A stretch of DNA of 16,503 bases, taken from contig NNSL01000245.1 of assembly GCA_003123965.1 (NCBI GenBank), forward strand, positions 1 through 16,503, in the 5' to 3' direction. The notes under the pieces were generated by a model. It had not been told where the DNA came from. It was given only the letters and a program-made list of their open reading frames with translations, and made no database searches. The position numbers and the translations under genes are program-made. This DNA is from Balneolaceae bacterium SMO_bin1 (GTDB lineage Bacteria > Bacteroidota > Rhodothermia > Balneolales > Balneolaceae). This document shows, one piece after another, positions 14,157 to 16,503 of the stretch (position 1 is the stretch's first letter; each line of letters begins with the position of its first letter).

Positions 14157-16390
14157 CGACTACATCGTTGCGGAGCATCAGATTTTTTTTCATTTGCTTT
14201 GGGGATCAGCACGCCTTGTTCGCCGGTAAGTCCGCGCTCATTACAGATGTCGAAGAAGCCTTCGATCTTCTCATTCACTCCGCCGATGGGCTGCACTTTG
14301 CCATGCTGGTTTACTGAGCCTGTAACGCTGAAGGACTGTTTTAATGGAATATCACCAATGGCTGAGAGTAAAGCATAAAGCTCGGCAGAAGAAGCGCTGT
14401 CGCCGTCGATATTAGAGTACGATTGCTCAAAAACCAAGCTGGCCGAGAGCGAAAGCGGCCGCTGGCTGGCGTACCGTTCACCCAGAAAACCTTTCAAAAT
14501 TAGTACTCCTTTAGAGTGAATGGGGCCGCTCATATCCACTTCACGTTCAATGTCAATAATTTCACCTTTGCCAAGCTGTACGCGGGCGGTAATGCGATTC
14601 GGTCGCCCGAACATGAGGTTCCCTATTTTCGCAACTGACAGGCCATTTACCTGACCAATTTCTTCCCCTTCGGTATCAATAAATATCGTATCGCGCGTGA
14701 TGCTTTCTTGCACTTTATCGCGAATGCGCGCAGAACGATAGATTTTTTCTTCAATCGCCTTTTCTACATCTTCGTATTGCACATGTTCATGTTCGTTTTT
14801 GCCTGCCCAGTAGTTGGCCTCTCGCAGCAGGTCGCCAATTTCGTTGGTTTTTGCCGTCAGTTTTTCATTATCGCTAACCAGCCGGGAACCTTGCTCAATA
14901 ACTCGCGCAACGGCGCTGTTATCGAAAGGGCGAAGTTCTTTCTGTTTGATTAATCCCGCTAACAACTGTGCATATCGGCGGTGATTTTCTTCCGAGCGAT
15001 CGATTTCATCTTCAAAATCGGCTTCGACCTTGAATAATTTTTGAAATTCGTGGTCGTGTTCACAGAGCAGATAATAAAGCAGGCGTTCGCCCTGCAGAAT
15101 AATTTTTACATCAAGATCGATGGGTTCTGGTTCTAGTGAAACGGTGCTAATAGCACGATACGACTCCCCAAACGATTCTATTTTAAGTACCCCCGATTTT
15201 AGCGCACGTTTCAAACCTTCCCATGCAAAAGGTTCAAGTAGTACCTGGCGGGCATCAAGAATGAGATAGCCGCCGTTGGCTCGATGCAGTGCACCGGGCT
15301 TGATTAAGTTAAAATTAGTGGAAAGTGCGCCCATTTTAGACTGGTACTCAACGCGGCCAATCAAGTTTTTGTAACTGGGGTTATCTTCGTAAATCACGGG
15401 CGCGCCCTCGGTTTCGTTATTGTCCACGAGCACGTTAACACGATAGCGGTCGAGGACGGGATTGTCGGAGCCCCGCTGCGGCTGCTGTTGCTGTTGTCCG
15501 CCAAGCATCTGCGCCAGCTGGTTCCCTTGACCCTGCTGATTCTGGTTGCCCATGATGGATTGCACATTCTCTACGATATCAAGCTCAACCTCATCAAGGA
15601 AATCTTGAACTTTATCTAAATCAGAAAATTTATTACGGATTTCTTTGAACAGATCCTTGATGGCATACGTGGCAATCTCTTTGTCCAGCTCTTTTTTTCG
15701 CTCGCGCACCTTACGCCGGTTGGCCGGCATCTTTTGAATCAGCTTTTGCAGTTCCTCCTGCAGCTCCTGTGTTTTTTCTTCAAGTTCCTTGCGTTCTTCC
15801 TCAGAGAGCTCTTTAACCTCTTCTTCCTTCATCATGTCGCCGTTTTCTTTGAGCGGCGCAAATGAGAAGCCCGCCGGCGTGCGAACCATCGCCAGACCTT
15901 TTTCCTTGGCTTTTTCCTGCAGGTCCTCAAACGTTTGGTCCTGCTCTTCCTGTATTTTGTTCTGCAGTGCTTGTTGCCGGTTTTGGTACTCTTCGGTCTC
16001 AAAAGCAGATGTCAGGGTAGGCACTAAGTCTTCAATAAGCTGGTCCATCGCTTTTTTTAGTTCGCAACCACGACCAGCCGGTAGTTTTAGTACATTTGGC
16101 GTGTACAGATCATCAAAGTTATTTACATAGCAAATATCGGGCGGGGTTTGCTGGCCAGCCGATTTTTCCTCAAAGAAGTGCGTTAGATGCTCCCGCTTGT
16201 TAGTCTGATTAGAACCGAGCGCGAAAATATTATACCCGCCGTCTTCCATTTCAAAACCAAACTCCAGCGATGACGACAAACGGTCTTGACCAATTATGGT
16301 CGAAGAATCCTCAATCTCATCTGTAGTTTCGAAATCAAACTGTTCTGGTTTACACGTTCGGTAAAGCTTATCTGCATCTAATCTTGCCAA
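14117..16390 (-). CDS. LonB-type protease, main part including the active site
   Basis: This frame (757 codons, the last 20 or so out of frame) holds nearly all of the protein. Domain order is: an N-terminal LFGL-type start (LEFGFEMEDGGYNIFALG, 42-59), a region with ICYVNNFDDLYTPNVLKLPAGRG, a long charged coiled coil (about 135-270), and a glutamine-rich insertion (about 300-325). The family core follows (VIYEDNPSYKNLIGRVEY, LIKPGALHRANGGYLILDA), then the S16 protease domain. DGDSASSAELYALLSAI contains the catalytic serine S665 and IGGVNEKIEGFFD the catalytic lysine K708; the 43-residue spacing equals that of S679-K722 in E. coli Lon. The nucleotide loop position is G-S-N-Q-T-N-K-R (59-66), a degenerate Walker A. 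Confidence 0.9.
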   Translation of the reverse strand: MARLDADKLYRTCKPEQFDFETTDEIEDSSTIIGQDRLSSSLEFGFEMEDGGYNIFALGSNQTNKREHLTHFFEEKSAGQQTPPDICYVNNFDDLYTPNVLKLPAGRGCELKKAMDQLIEDLVPTLTSAFETEEYQNRQQALQNKIQEEQDQTFEDLQEKAKEKGLAMVRTPAGFSFAPLKENGDMMKEEEVKELSEEERKELEEKTQELQEELQKLIQKMPANRRKVRERKKELDKEIATYAIKDLFKEIRNKFSDLDKVQDFLDEVELDIVENVQSIMGNQNQQGQGNQLAQMLGGQQQQQPQRGSDNPVLDRYRVNVLVDNNETEGAPVIYEDNPSYKNLIGRVEYQSKMGALSTNFNLIKPGALHRANGGYLILDARQVLLEPFAWEGLKRALKSGVLKIESFGESYRAISTVSLEPEPIDLDVKIILQGERLLYYLLCEHDHEFQKLFKVEADFEDEIDRSEENHRRYAQLLAGLIKQKELRPFDNSAVARVIEQGSRLVSDNEKLTAKTNEIGDLLREANYWAGKNEHEHVQYEDVEKAIEEKIYRSARIRDKVQESITRDTIFIDTEGEEIGQVNGLSVAKIGNLMFGRPNRITARVQLGKGEIIDIEREVDMSGPIHSKGVLILKGFLGERYASQRPLSLSASLVFEQSYSNIDGDSASSAELYALLSAIGDIPLKQSFSVTGSVNQHGKVQPIGGVNEKIEGFFDICNERGLTGEQGVLIPKANEKKSDAPQRCSRKPCRPISSIFTR

Positions 16391-16469
16391 AATAAATAAT
16401 TGCTTTGTTCAGATTTACATGACTTGAATGCATGAACATGATTGGAAGTTCCAAAAGGAGTCCGCATCC
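16391..16469. other. Upstream region of the LonB-type protease gene
   Basis: This 79-base region must contain the promoter. It holds a perfect inverted repeat TTGGAA-G-TTCCAA at 16442-16454, about 50 bases before the TTG start, which could be an operator or the edge of a heat-shock type site. I cannot confirm a promoter. Confidence 0.3.
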
Positions 16470-16495
16470 AAAAGCAGGGATCATCTGAACCCTGC
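16470..16495 (-). terminator. Probable terminator of a gene beyond the right edge
   Basis: A 6-bp GC-rich stem (GCAGGG 16474-16479 with CCCTGC 16490-16495) with a 10-base loop is followed on the minus strand by four U residues (16473-16470). This would end a minus-strand gene lying to the right of the window. Confidence 0.45.
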
Positions 16496-16503
16496 CTTAC
16501 AGT

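Larger units (their letters stand above)
13947..16390 (-). pseudogene. LonB-type protease (COG1067), two one-base frameshifts
   Basis: Read as one gene this is an 813-residue LonB/COG1067-type protease (peptidase S16), a cytoplasmic processive protease. Two one-base insertions break it near the C-terminus: in an A8 run (14183-14190 on the plus strand) and in an AAA run (14154-14156). Removing one base from each restores IPKANEKNLMLRNDVVEAVQADKFHIY, read here in parts as KANEKNLMLRNDVV and EAVQADKFHIYSVE. The 2,444-base span minus two is 2,442, a multiple of three. Both catalytic residues precede the breaks. It precedes the universal stress protein gene by two bases. The start is TTG at 16390, since no ATG or GTG lies between it and the upstream stop. 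Sequence error is favoured over decay. Confidence 0.87.

Noticed and set aside
1..16503. CRISPR array, insertion sequence or prophage
   Set aside because: No regularly spaced repeats, transposase or phage-like genes were seen; all larger reading frames are housekeeping or chromosomal families.

Overview
The window looks like chromosomal housekeeping sequence from a Bacteroidota-like bacterium, most likely in or near the Balneolota/Rhodothermota branch. That placement is inferred, without a database search, from the mostly absent Shine-Dalgarno sequences, a fused aspartate kinase-diaminopimelate decarboxylase, a tmRNA without an encoded CCA, and the overall protein flavour. I see no phage, insertion sequence, CRISPR array or clear sign of horizontal transfer.

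Layout. The left edge holds the first codons of tatC (minus), divergent from tatA (plus). tatA converges on an rpiB-glyA pair (minus). Next come two tandem exported ferritin-like proteins (minus) with twin-arginine-like signals; the downstream one carries a frameshift and is followed by a clear terminator. Divergent from them is a two-enzyme fusion for lysine/diaminopimelate synthesis (plus), then tmRNA (ssrA, plus) with a strong terminator. A minus-strand run follows: a UPF0182 membrane protein (two frameshifts), a DUF1801 protein and an acyl-ACP thioesterase. Divergent from UPF0182 is a plus-strand pair, a DUF389 membrane protein and a small unknown membrane protein. The right end is a minus-strand pair, a LonB-type protease (two frameshifts) and a tandem universal stress protein, with a probable terminator of the next gene at the very edge.

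How the genes fit together. tatA/tatC and the two RK-signal ferritin-like proteins may form a local export theme (translocase plus likely substrates). The LonB protease, universal stress protein and tmRNA are protein-quality and stress functions. glyA, rpiB, the lysine fusion and the thioesterase are central metabolism.

Main caution. Three otherwise full-length genes are broken by five single-base indels, all in short mononucleotide runs. Correcting one base at each restores an intact, family-like protein whose length is an exact multiple of three. This pattern points to sequence error more than gene decay. I did not find a convincing new biological system. The best leads are the tmRNA tag ending in RLAA, the degenerate P-loop of the LonB-type protease, the Tat/ferritin cluster, and a lysine-containing short reading frame that overlaps the start of the lysine-synthesis gene.
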